Assembly (NCBI GenBank): GCA_020628645.1
Contig: JAHDES010000016.1
Coordinates: 39,547 to 103,546 of the forward strand
DNA: 64,000 nt
Direction: 5' to 3'
Source of the DNA: Saprospiraceae bacterium
Lineage (GTDB): Bacteria > Bacteroidota > Bacteroidia > Chitinophagales > Saprospiraceae
Shown here: in pieces, positions 53,628 through 62,524 of the stretch
Position numbering within the stretch: the stretch's first letter is position 1
How the letters are laid out: each line of letters starts with the position of its first letter
Notes under the pieces: generated by a model
The model's input: only the letters and a program-made list of their open reading frames with translations
What the model was told of the DNA's origin: nothing
The model's database searches: none
Made by a program: the position numbers and the translations under genes

Positions 53628-53696
53628 TTAAGCTTGGTGCATTAGTTCATATCCAAAAAAAGCAATGAATACTAATAAAACAGATAAGATAATCAT
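53628..53696 (-). CDS. Putative 22-aa membrane microprotein
   Basis: A very short ORF with ATG start. The product has one hydrophobic helix (residues 2-15, MIILSVLLVFIAFFGYELMH) and a short polar end. Size and form recall small subunits or regulators of membrane complexes such as KdpF or CydX, but no partner gene is adjacent and no family is recognised. The main support is the strong terminator hairpin 23 bases beyond its stop, which otherwise has no gene to serve. Coding status is uncertain. Confidence 0.4.
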   Translation of the reverse strand: MIILSVLLVFIAFFGYELMHQA

Positions 53697-54110
53697 GGGA
53701 TAGATTTTAATATTAATAATAGTGTTCTCTTAAAAAACGGCTATAAGAATAGGATTGTTGCACGTAAATTTTAAATTTTTAAGATTAAATAATTGCTTTA
53801 TAGTGATTTAAATATATTAGATATTTTTATTTATTAAATAGGTTATGTTTACTAAGCTTTGGAGTGCTTCTTGTCAATAAGAATAGAATAAAGTGTATTG
53901 TATAACAAATTAGTTGATTTGCCCGTTTCAATAAAGTGCCAAAGGGAATCTTATTCTATTGGCATTGTACTTTTTGTTCCACACAATTTGTCTACGAACG
54001 ATACTTTTTTATAGTACAATAAACATTCAATACTAGTAAAAAAAGTATAACTTTGTATACGCTCATGAACATTGGCATATCCATTCCATGCCTTATTAAA
54101 ATAGACCTAG
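53697..54110. other. 414-base gene-free stretch
   Basis: A+T-rich. It contains an imperfect hairpin with a short T run on the plus strand (aagtgccaa 53935-53942 / ttggcattgtactt, ending ~53975) and a promoter-like box for the next gene at 54048-54055. Nothing else is recognised. Confidence 0.45.
54026..54055 (+). promoter_or_regulatory. Possible promoter of the DUF6089 gene
   Basis: The -7 box TAACTTTG (54048-54055) fits the consensus. The -33 element is TTC (54026-54028) instead of TTG, with a 19-base spacer. It lies 55 bases before the GTG start. Confidence 0.45.
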
Positions 54111-54929
54111 GTGAAAAAATTGCTCTTTTTAATACTCATTTCCTTTGGAATATCTACCATTTCTAATGCTCAAAAAGGTTGGGAAGCAGGTGGCTGGCTT
54201 GGGGTATCCCATTATTTTGGAGATTTAAATACCAATTATCGAATCTCCGATTTGGGGCCTGCATTGGGAGCATTTGGACGGTACAATTTTAATAATCGTG
54301 TTGCCCTTCGTTTAGGGGCTACTTATGCACGGGTTGCTGCTGATGATAAAGATTCAGACAATTCATTTGAGCAAGCTCGAAACCTTCATTTCCGATCTAA
54401 TATTTTTGATCTTAATTCTCAATTTGAATTCAATTTCTTGCCTTATAATCATGGAAGTCGAGATGAGTTTTTTACACCTTATCTTTTTGCGGGCTTCAAT
54501 GTCTATAATTTCAATCCTCAAGCTTTATTCAATGATGAGTGGATTGACCTTCAACCACTTGGTACAGAGGGGCAATTTCGAGGCGAAGAATATTATTCTA
54601 CCCAAGGAGGAATTGCTTATGGTGGTGGATTCAAAATATCCTTGTCTTATGAATGGGCAATTGAATTTGAGCTGAGTGCCCGTCATCTTTTCAATGATTT
54701 TTTGGATGATGTGAGTGGCGTATATCCTGATTTCGATGATTTGGAAAGCTTGCGTGGCGAAACTTCTGTTTTACTTTCTGATCGTTCGGTAGAACTCGTA
54801 CCTGATGAATTAGAAAGTCCAATCGGTGAGGCTGGTCGTCAAAGAGGAAATAGCAATGATAATGATCGCTATGCTACCTTTGGTGTAAGTGTGGTGTATT
54901 ATTTTGGGGGGATTGTTTGTCCGTATTAG
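54111..54929 (+). CDS. DUF6089-type outer-membrane beta-barrel protein
   Basis: A 272-aa protein with a GTG start and signal peptide (residues 1-20, ending SNAQ). The mature part is a series of amphipathic beta strands (GWEAGGWLGVSHYFGDLN; ALGAFGRYNFNNRVALRLGA), ending in the aromatic strand SVVYYFGGIVCPY. This is the pattern of the small outer-membrane barrels labelled DUF6089 in Bacteroidota. Function is unknown. Monocistronic, with a family A repeat directly after the stop. Confidence 0.82.
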   Translation: MKKLLFLILISFGISTISNAQKGWEAGGWLGVSHYFGDLNTNYRISDLGPALGAFGRYNFNNRVALRLGATYARVAADDKDSDNSFEQARNLHFRSNIFDLNSQFEFNFLPYNHGSRDEFFTPYLFAGFNVYNFNPQALFNDEWIDLQPLGTEGQFRGEEYYSTQGGIAYGGGFKISLSYEWAIEFELSARHLFNDFLDDVSGVYPDFDDLESLRGETSVLLSDRSVELVPDELESPIGEAGRQRGNSNDNDRYATFGVSVVYYFGGIVCPY

Positions 54930-54930
54930 T

Positions 54931-55040
54931 AACGGTCAAATAATTAATTCCCGATTTTCTTCAATTAGTAATACTAATGAAGTTTTTCAAGCTAATTGGA
55001 GAAATTTAAAAAGGGAATTTAATTTTTGACGAATACTTAA
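54931..55040. repeat. Dispersed palindromic repeat family A, copy 2
   Basis: This copy has nearly the same arms as the element at 30866-30977 (aacggtcaaataattaattc at the left; gggaatttaatttttgacga at the right), with a different internal palindrome (cttcaattagt / actaatgaag). It fills the space between two convergent genes and may also act as their terminator. Confidence 0.7.
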
Positions 55041-55044
55041 AGGA

Positions 55045-58000
55045 TTATTTTAACTCTTCTATTCTTTTTTTATAGTTATACTTTGGTGTTTGTTGATATA
55101 GCTTTTGGTAAGCTTGAAATGCTTTCTGTTTTTCGGAAGCATTAAAAAGGGACGCTAAATATAGATAATCTACTTTTTCTTCCTCAGTAATTGCTTGAAG
55201 TGTTTTGTATAAAGAGGTAGCTGTAGGCTTATCATTTTGAGCTAACGCCCATTGTATTTTTAGAAAACATAATTGAAAATGATCCAAAGGAAGCTGTTTT
55301 TCTAACTCTTGCAGTAGTTCTTTTGCTTTTAGAAATTCCTTTTGATGAATTAAAACCCTTATCTTTTCCAAGAAGCAGCTTTGTAAGAGCGCTTGATTTT
55401 TAATGGCTTGACTTACTTCAATAGAACGATCATAAAATTCAATAGATTTAGCATAATCATTTAAATAAAAATAAACATTTCCAAGTGTATTGGTTGCTTT
55501 GGCGATCCCTTTTTGGTAATTCAAGCCTTCACAAAGATCCAATTGTTGTCCTAAATGATTAATGGCATCGTCAAAATCTCCTTTTATCGCATATAAATCT
55601 CCCAATAAACCATGTGCAATAGAAATACCTTGTTTATCGCCCATCTCCAAACATAATTCCATATCTAATTGGAAATTATCCATTGCTTTTTCAAAATTGC
55701 CCTGTTGTTGATACACACTCCCGATACAACCAATAGCAATAGAAGTGAGGAGTTTATTACCCAACTCACGACTTAAAGCCAAGCCTTTTTCATAACTGCT
55801 TAAAGCAGATTTGTAATCTCCTTTTTCAAAATAGACAATGCCCATATTGGTATACAAAGTTGCCATACTTTGTTTGTCGCCTTTTGTGATACTAATAGAT
55901 AATTGTTCGGCTTGACAAAAAATGCCTTCTTCGTAGTTGCCTTGATTCATATGGGTGAGACCAAGATTGGACACAATTTGAGCAGTAGCCGTATTATATT
56001 CTAGCGAACGACTCAATGCAATACTTTTAGAGAAGTATTCTTTTGCTTCATCATATCGTCCTTGACGAAAGTAGAGGTTTCCTAAATTTCCATAGGTTTT
56101 GGCAATGCCTAATTTATCATCTATATTTTCGAACGTTTGTACGGCTGTTTCCAAATGGTGGCGCGCATCCTTATAATTTCCTTTTAACATTAATAATTTC
56201 CCCAGCGCATCATTGGCACGTGCTTCAAGTAAATCATCATGGCTAAACATCGCTTGTTCGAGTGCAATGGTATAGGTGGTTTCACAATTTTCCCAATCAC
56301 CAACTAATTCTAACACACTTCCTTTTTTGAGGGAAAGACGAATTCGATTTTCTTTAGAAAGGGCACTTTCAGGAAGATTTAATAATTTATCATAGAATCG
56401 AATAGCTTGTTGATTTTGGAAATTGCGACGCGCATAATCGGCTGCTTTTCTGGTATAAAAAATCGCTTTTTTCCAACTTTCGGCTTGTTCGTAATGAAAC
56501 GATAAATCAAAATAACGTTCTGAAATATCGTCTTTATAAATATGCTCAATGGCTTCTGCAATCTGCCGATGTAGCTCGCGCAAGCGCACCCGCAATTGCA
56601 TATCATAAACAGCTTCTCGCAATAAAGAGTGTTTAAAAATATAACGCAACTCATTCATCGCTCGCCAAATCTGCCCTTGTTCAGCCGTCTTTATTTGTTC
56701 TTGTAAAACAGTCGTATGATTACCATTTTTTTGAATGAAGGCTTCTTGTACTTTCATCACCTCCGACAAAACAGGTACTTCAAATTCACGTCCAATAACG
56801 GCTGCAGCTTTAACGGTTTCTTTTACTAAGTTTGAAAGACGATCCACTCTTGCCATCAAAATAGCGTTGATGGAGTTAGAAAGTTTGACATTTTTATCTT
56901 TGATGTGCCAAATTGCTTTCTTTTGTTTTAATAAATCACTTTCTACAAAGTATTCGATAATTTGCTCCGCATAAAAAGGATTGCCATTGGTAGTTCGAAT
57001 TAATAATTTGTGAAATTCTTTGCTGATTTTACCTTCCAATTGGTGTTCGGCAAAGGCTCGTATACCTTCTGCGGGGAGAATATTTAAATCTAATTCTAAT
57101 TGTGAAATATTAAATTTTTCAATGTCTTCTTCTGGAATAAGTTTAGGTTTTGAACCATCATCAAAATAACGCGATGTTATTAACAATAAGATGGGATACT
57201 GCTGCGTCAAACGAAGAAAATCTTGTAAAAAAACTTTAGAGCTATCATCAAACCAATGGGCATCTTCTAACTCAATCACCAAAGGCTGTGCTATTGAAAT
57301 GGCGATGAGCAGATTGGAAATGGCTTGCAGGGTATTTTGGTAGCGTCCTTTTGCATCGAGCTGTTCCCAAAGACTTTCCTTGGTGGTGGGTAAAGCAATG
57401 AGGGCCGCCAAAATGGATTTGGTACGCTTCAGTTCTTCAATAATACTATTCGCTTCTTGATGCTGTATTTGTGCAGTATGTTGAATAAGTTGTCGGAAAC
57501 TTTTTTCAAAAGCATCAACATTGGCTAGTTTACTATTTTCAGAAGATTGTTGGAAATAATTTTTAAGGAAATAAATAAACGGATTAAATGGTTTTCGCAA
57601 AATTTGATCGGCTTGACAATTCGCCCATCGTATTGCAACTGGATTAATCGTATTAGACGAAGATTGCTCATTTAAAACTTGCATAAATTCGTAAGTCAAA
57701 CGACTTTTACCAATACCTGCTTCTCCATAAATATAAATAATACCTGCCGAACGATTTTCCCACAGGGGACGAGCAAATTGTGTCAATTCTTTCAATTCGT
57801 TTTCACGACCAACCATTTTTCCACTAAAAACATTGGAATCTGTTGCATTTCGACCAATCAATTTATAGGTGGGAATCAGACCTTGTATACCCTTATAGTG
57901 AATATCTCCTTTCTTTTGAAATCGAAATTGTCTGTTTTTTTGAATGCTTTCGTCTACCAAAATTTCTCCCCAATCCGAATAGGTCATCAAACGTGCAGCA

Positions 58001-59076
58001 AGATTGACTCGATTTCCGACAACTGCATATTGTACACGTTCTTCACCACCCAAAATGCCAGTAAAAGCAGTTCCGTCTGTGATACCCGCTTTAAACTGAA
58101 TCGTATGTTCTTTTCTCAAGGTATAAGATTCTTCTTCTACGGCTGCGATAAATTCTAAGGAACGTTCAATATTATTTTCAAAAGAAACAGGTGCACCAAA
58201 AAAAGCTACAATTACATTTCCTTTATCGCCAAAATCTATCTCTTTGAAATAACCAGAAAAGGTTTGAATTTGCTCCAAAATAATAGAAGTGAAAGCATCA
58301 AGTTGTGGGTGAGCGTCTATTTTAGAAAAAGCTAAAAAGACTGCAATAACGGGACGAAACTCACCTGCTTGATTGAAATTGAGTATGGGTTTGGGGATAA
58401 AACGTTCTACTGTTTTGCGATGGAGTTGTCGATTGGAAGGAGAGGCAGTGGGTAAAGCAATTGGATGATCTTGTTTCAAGCCTTGTAGCAAATAGAAGTC
58501 TTGATTTCGTAATTTTCGAGCTTTTACTTTTTTATTGTTTAATTTTTGCTTAAATGACAGATCAAAGATGATTTGTAGATCTTTAGCCGCCATCTGACAA
58601 GCTGCGCATTGCTGTATAGCTTCTCCTTTAAAATAAAAGGAATTGTGATGGTTGCCGACTATTCCCCAATCTACTTTTCCTACAGAAAGACCAATTTTCA
58701 CCCCAATTTGAAATGATCCAAACAGTGTTTTTTGTAAGCCTTCTTGTTCAAAATAGGTTTGAATTTCAAGTGCTGTTTTTAAAAGAACATCTATAGAAAC
58801 AATATTATTTTTTAATGGAAAAATAGCAGTGAAAGCATCTCCTGCATAATAAGGAATAAAGCCTCCTCGCTCATAGACCATTTTTACGATAGGTGTAAAA
58901 ATATTATTGACCGTCATGGATAGTTGTTCTGCCCCTTCATTACCTGCTTGCATCAAACGTTCGGTCAATGAAGTAAAACCAGAGAGATCAACAAAAAGCG
59001 TAAATGCCTCAAGTTGCCCTTGAAAGTTACCTTCTTCAAATTGTTCTTGTATGAAATAAGGAATTAGTGGTCGCAC
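55045..59076 (-). CDS. Soluble-adenylyl-cyclase-like protein: two cyclase domains, AAA ATPase, TPRs
   Basis: A 1343-aa cytoplasmic protein, GTG start. Domain order: cyclase homology domain C1 (~22-175) with metal Asp30 (FVDLSGFTS) and Asp80 (YAGDAF); C2 (~242-405) lacking the first Asp but with the transition-state pair Asn358/Arg362 (VVGNRVNLAARL); an ATPase module from ~422 with Walker A GEAGIGKS (451-458); and from ~860 a long TPR array. C1 lacks the Asn/Arg pair, so C1 and C2 should form one shared catalytic site, as in human ADCY10. The layout and local motifs resemble ADCY10 closely. It should make cAMP; TPRs probably sense partners. No other gene is in its unit. Confidence 0.88.
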   Translation of the reverse strand: MRPLIPYFIQEQFEEGNFQGQLEAFTLFVDLSGFTSLTERLMQAGNEGAEQLSMTVNNIFTPIVKMVYERGGFIPYYAGDAFTAIFPLKNNIVSIDVLLKTALEIQTYFEQEGLQKTLFGSFQIGVKIGLSVGKVDWGIVGNHHNSFYFKGEAIQQCAACQMAAKDLQIIFDLSFKQKLNNKKVKARKLRNQDFYLLQGLKQDHPIALPTASPSNRQLHRKTVERFIPKPILNFNQAGEFRPVIAVFLAFSKIDAHPQLDAFTSIILEQIQTFSGYFKEIDFGDKGNVIVAFFGAPVSFENNIERSLEFIAAVEEESYTLRKEHTIQFKAGITDGTAFTGILGGEERVQYAVVGNRVNLAARLMTYSDWGEILVDESIQKNRQFRFQKKGDIHYKGIQGLIPTYKLIGRNATDSNVFSGKMVGRENELKELTQFARPLWENRSAGIIYIYGEAGIGKSRLTYEFMQVLNEQSSSNTINPVAIRWANCQADQILRKPFNPFIYFLKNYFQQSSENSKLANVDAFEKSFRQLIQHTAQIQHQEANSIIEELKRTKSILAALIALPTTKESLWEQLDAKGRYQNTLQAISNLLIAISIAQPLVIELEDAHWFDDSSKVFLQDFLRLTQQYPILLLITSRYFDDGSKPKLIPEEDIEKFNISQLELDLNILPAEGIRAFAEHQLEGKISKEFHKLLIRTTNGNPFYAEQIIEYFVESDLLKQKKAIWHIKDKNVKLSNSINAILMARVDRLSNLVKETVKAAAVIGREFEVPVLSEVMKVQEAFIQKNGNHTTVLQEQIKTAEQGQIWRAMNELRYIFKHSLLREAVYDMQLRVRLRELHRQIAEAIEHIYKDDISERYFDLSFHYEQAESWKKAIFYTRKAADYARRNFQNQQAIRFYDKLLNLPESALSKENRIRLSLKKGSVLELVGDWENCETTYTIALEQAMFSHDDLLEARANDALGKLLMLKGNYKDARHHLETAVQTFENIDDKLGIAKTYGNLGNLYFRQGRYDEAKEYFSKSIALSRSLEYNTATAQIVSNLGLTHMNQGNYEEGIFCQAEQLSISITKGDKQSMATLYTNMGIVYFEKGDYKSALSSYEKGLALSRELGNKLLTSIAIGCIGSVYQQQGNFEKAMDNFQLDMELCLEMGDKQGISIAHGLLGDLYAIKGDFDDAINHLGQQLDLCEGLNYQKGIAKATNTLGNVYFYLNDYAKSIEFYDRSIEVSQAIKNQALLQSCFLEKIRVLIHQKEFLKAKELLQELEKQLPLDHFQLCFLKIQWALAQNDKPTATSLYKTLQAITEEEKVDYLYLASLFNASEKQKAFQAYQKLYQQTPKYNYKKRIEELK

Positions 59077-59327
59077 AATATCAGAATCGTCTAATCATAA
59101 ATTTAAAATAAAAGCGAAAAATACAAATTATAGTTCATCCAAATCTTATTTTAGTACGTATAATTTATATCTAACGATTTAAAACACAAAAGCAAATTAA
59201 ACCGAATAGAAGGATGCAACTAATAGATATTTTTTTTTGTCATTAGAATATCATTCTCTATCACTATTATTGAAAGTAAAACCTTCTTTCTTTATAATAG
59301 AAAAGAGATCACCCATAAGAAAAAAAG

Positions 59328-61892
59328 ATGAATCGAGCATTAACGATCCTTGTAGTAATGCTTGTGGCAGTTGGTTTCAACTATGCCCAAGAACAATCTA
59401 ATACCTTACCACAAAAGCGAACCACCGCTTTACGTATTGCTACTAATATAAAACTGGATGGCAAGCTAGATGAAGCTATTTGGCAAGAAGCTGTTGTAGC
59501 TACTAATTTCATTGAAAATGATCCTGCTCCTGGAGAAACTCCTTCTCAAGCCTCAGAAGTACGTGTTTTATACGATAATCAAGCCATTTATATTGGCGCA
59601 ACGCTCTATGATGCTCATCCTGATAGTATTTTGCAAGAATTATCAGAGCGTGATAATATGGGCAATACCGATTGGTTTGGGGTGATAATTGATGCCTATC
59701 AAGATGGTCAAAATGGACTCGGATTTTTTGTAACACCTGCTGGTGTTCAATTGGATACTAAATATTCTGCATTAGGTGGAGGAAATAATGGCCCGGGCAT
59801 TATTTTTAGTGGGGATCGAAATTGGGACGCAGTTTGGGGAAGTGAAGCTAGAATTACGGCAGATGGATGGGTAATAGAAATGAAAATTCCTTATATGGCA
59901 TTGCGTTTTCCTGATAAGCAGATGCAAGAATGGAATATCAATTTTGGTCGACAAGTTCGTCGAAATCGAGAGCAATCCTTTTGGAATCCTGTCGATCCAC
60001 AAGAACAAGGCTTTGTCCGTCAATCGGGTACAATGACAGGGATACGAGATATCAAAGCACCGATTCGATTATCAGCAACCCCTTTTATTGCTGTGTATGC
60101 AGAAAATTATCGAGATAAAACAAGTAATCCATCAAGTACTTGGGGGCGTTCTTTTAATGGAGGAATGGACATTAAATATGGAATCAATGATGCCCTCACC
60201 TTAGATATGACCTTAATTCCTGATTTTGGGGAATCTATTTCTGATAATCAGGTTTTAAATCTATCTCCTTTTGAAGTACGTTTTGACGAAAATCGCCAAT
60301 TCTTTACCGAAGGAACAGAACTCTTTAATAAAGGAGGATTATTCTATTCGCGTAGGGTAGGGGGGACACCGATGCATTATTGGGCGGTAGAAGGCGGAGA
60401 TTTATTAGAAGAGGGCGAAGAAATTATTAGTAATCCACAAACCACACAATTAATCAATGCGACAAAAGTTTCAGGTCGTCTAGAAAATGGTTTAGGAATT
60501 GGGTTTTTTAATGCGGTGGCAGGTCAAACGAGTGCTTTAGTGAAAAGCCCAGAAGGCGCTGAGCGCGAAATTCAAACGAGTCCATTAACGAATTATAATG
60601 TCTTTGTTTTAGATCAAAATCTAAAAAATAATTCCTTTATCACTTTAGTTAATACCAATGTACTTCGTGCAGGAGCAGATTATGATGCGAATACCACAGG
60701 AACGATTTTTAATTTAAAAAATAAGAAAAACTCCTATGGCATTTTTGGCAGTGGCGCCGTAAGCCAAAAATATTATCCAGATCGTGCCGATTTGGGTTAT
60801 CGTTATGGAATTGGTTTTGGAAAGATCAGTGGCAGATTTAATTTTGAAGTGTATACCAATATGGAGAGCTATGATTATGATCCAAATGATTTAGGCTTTT
60901 TACGTAGCCCAAATGAACGAAATATTGGCTTCAATTTTAATTATAATGTCTACGAACCCTTCTGGAAGGATCGATTTAATGCTGGTGGTTTTGGTTTTTG
61001 GACGGGGTATTCGCGCTTACATAAACCTGATGTATTTACTGATTATGGCTTGAATGCCTGGGCGTGGGCGCGAACAAAGAATTTCACCAACTTTAATGTT
61101 TGGACCTATGGTGAACCCTTTCAAACCTACGATTATTTTGAGCCACGAACAGCCGATTTTAGTCGTTACTTTGCCTATCCTCGAAGTTTCAATATAGGAG
61201 CATGGATTTCTTCGGATTATCGAAAGAAATTTGCTTTAGATATTAATGGAAATTTTCGACCTTTTGAAGCGGACGGGCGTTATCGCTTAAATTTTGGTCT
61301 GGCACCACGCTATCGCTTTAGTAATAAATTTTCAGTGCGTTTGAGTACAGATATCTACAATTGGAAAAATGATGCAGGTTTTGTGGATAATTGGGGCGAT
61401 GACATTATTTTTGGAGTTCGTGATGTATTTACTGTAGAGAACTTTATCAATGCCAATTATACATTTAATAACAAAATGTCCTTGAATTTCCGCTTACGCC
61501 ATTATTGGTCAAGAGCAGAATATGATTCTTTCCATTTATTACAAGAAGATGGTCATCTTGGTACTACCGATTATAATTCATTTAATGATAATAGTTTTAA
61601 TGCGTTTACCATAGATTGTATTTATCGCTGGCGATTTGCACCAGGGAGTGATATTTTTATCATTTGGAAAAACGGAATTTTTGGGTACGACAACTTAGAA
61701 GAATCTATCATTTATAACTACAACGATAGTGTCAATCGTCTTTGGGATACCCCTCAAAGTAATAGTCTTTCCATCAAAGTAATTTACTTTTTAGATTATT
61801 TAGCCGTGACAGGAGGAAATAAAAATGCAGATAAACTAGATGCTGGCGATGATCGTGATGGCTGGCGTATGCGAGGTGGAAGAAGAAGGTAG
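59328..61892 (+). CDS. DUF5916 outer-membrane protein with CBM9-like domain
   Basis: An 854-aa protein. Signal peptide residues 1-20 (ending NYAQ). Residues ~35-230 form a carbohydrate-binding family 9-like sandwich (IKLDGKLDEAIWQEAVV; QAIYIGATLYDAHPDS). The rest (~250-850) is a DUF5916 beta-barrel with many aromatic-rich strands such as FEVRFDENRQFFTEGTELF and YRWRFAPGSDIFIIWKNG. Such proteins are common in Bacteroidota and presumed to bind or import glycans or related compounds at the outer membrane; the ligand is unknown. The stop codon is followed in the same frame by the next ORF. Confidence 0.88.
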   Translation: MNRALTILVVMLVAVGFNYAQEQSNTLPQKRTTALRIATNIKLDGKLDEAIWQEAVVATNFIENDPAPGETPSQASEVRVLYDNQAIYIGATLYDAHPDSILQELSERDNMGNTDWFGVIIDAYQDGQNGLGFFVTPAGVQLDTKYSALGGGNNGPGIIFSGDRNWDAVWGSEARITADGWVIEMKIPYMALRFPDKQMQEWNINFGRQVRRNREQSFWNPVDPQEQGFVRQSGTMTGIRDIKAPIRLSATPFIAVYAENYRDKTSNPSSTWGRSFNGGMDIKYGINDALTLDMTLIPDFGESISDNQVLNLSPFEVRFDENRQFFTEGTELFNKGGLFYSRRVGGTPMHYWAVEGGDLLEEGEEIISNPQTTQLINATKVSGRLENGLGIGFFNAVAGQTSALVKSPEGAEREIQTSPLTNYNVFVLDQNLKNNSFITLVNTNVLRAGADYDANTTGTIFNLKNKKNSYGIFGSGAVSQKYYPDRADLGYRYGIGFGKISGRFNFEVYTNMESYDYDPNDLGFLRSPNERNIGFNFNYNVYEPFWKDRFNAGGFGFWTGYSRLHKPDVFTDYGLNAWAWARTKNFTNFNVWTYGEPFQTYDYFEPRTADFSRYFAYPRSFNIGAWISSDYRKKFALDINGNFRPFEADGRYRLNFGLAPRYRFSNKFSVRLSTDIYNWKNDAGFVDNWGDDIIFGVRDVFTVENFINANYTFNNKMSLNFRLRHYWSRAEYDSFHLLQEDGHLGTTDYNSFNDNSFNAFTIDCIYRWRFAPGSDIFIIWKNGIFGYDNLEESIIYNYNDSVNRLWDTPQSNSLSIKVIYFLDYLAVTGGNKNADKLDAGDDRDGWRMRGGRRR

Positions 61893-61931
61893 TTTTGTAT
61901 TAATGGCACAAAAGATCAATTTCTCAATGGT

Positions 61932-62342
61932 GTGGAAACCACTCGTTTTCCATTTCACTATGAGATCAATTGGGTTTTTAATCCTGATCTTTCAGAAAAA
62001 AGTCAAGTATATAAAACTATGCAATCCATCTGGAATGTACATCAAGCTGTTATTAGTGGGCATTTGGAGTCATCCAAAATAGAAGTATTGACTAATTTAA
62101 TTTTTGACACCTTTGAAATTTATAGAAAAGAATGCCTCAATGCCATAAAAGGAAAACCCATAACTCCCACTACATCAAAAATCATACAACAGTATTATGA
62201 TAATGCAGACCAAGAAGTAAAAAAATGGCTGAAAGCATGTAGAAATGGTAAGGATGAATATCAACTAAGACTTTATAATGAATACATAGCCGAACAATTA
62301 GGCATTAATAATATGGAGTTATTCATCAAAGAAGAAGAATAG
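61932..62342 (+). CDS. Hypothetical protein, 136 aa, start uncertain
   Basis: A soluble, helix-rich protein with no recognised family. The frame is open back to the DUF5916 stop codon (61890-61892), and no ATG is available before residue ~40; GTG at 61932 is taken as start, but an upstream ATT at 61899 or translation coupled to the DUF5916 stop are also possible. The composition (Trp, Tyr, many Glu/Lys) looks coding. It lies only 39 bases after the DUF5916 gene on the same strand, so it is probably in the same unit. It could also be a degraded gene that lost its 5' end. Confidence 0.55.
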   Translation: METTRFPFHYEINWVFNPDLSEKSQVYKTMQSIWNVHQAVISGHLESSKIEVLTNLIFDTFEIYRKECLNAIKGKPITPTTSKIIQQYYDNADQEVKKWLKACRNGKDEYQLRLYNEYIAEQLGINNMELFIKEEE

Positions 62343-62524
62343 TATTTTATAGTGAAAACAATGATAGCATAAACATTTTTGCTGTCCTACTGTTAAAAAA
62401 TTACACTTCATAGTCCAAAACAGATAAAAGGTCAATCTTTCCAAATAAGAATTGGACTTATCATTGCTTAAACTCGGGTTTTAAGCTATCACCTTAATTT
62501 CAAATAATATAAAACATTTTAATT

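Noticed and set aside
57679..58158. 159-codon ORF antisense to the cyclase gene
   Set aside because: A shadow of a well-supported coding sequence; its composition is unlike a real protein and there is no upstream signal.
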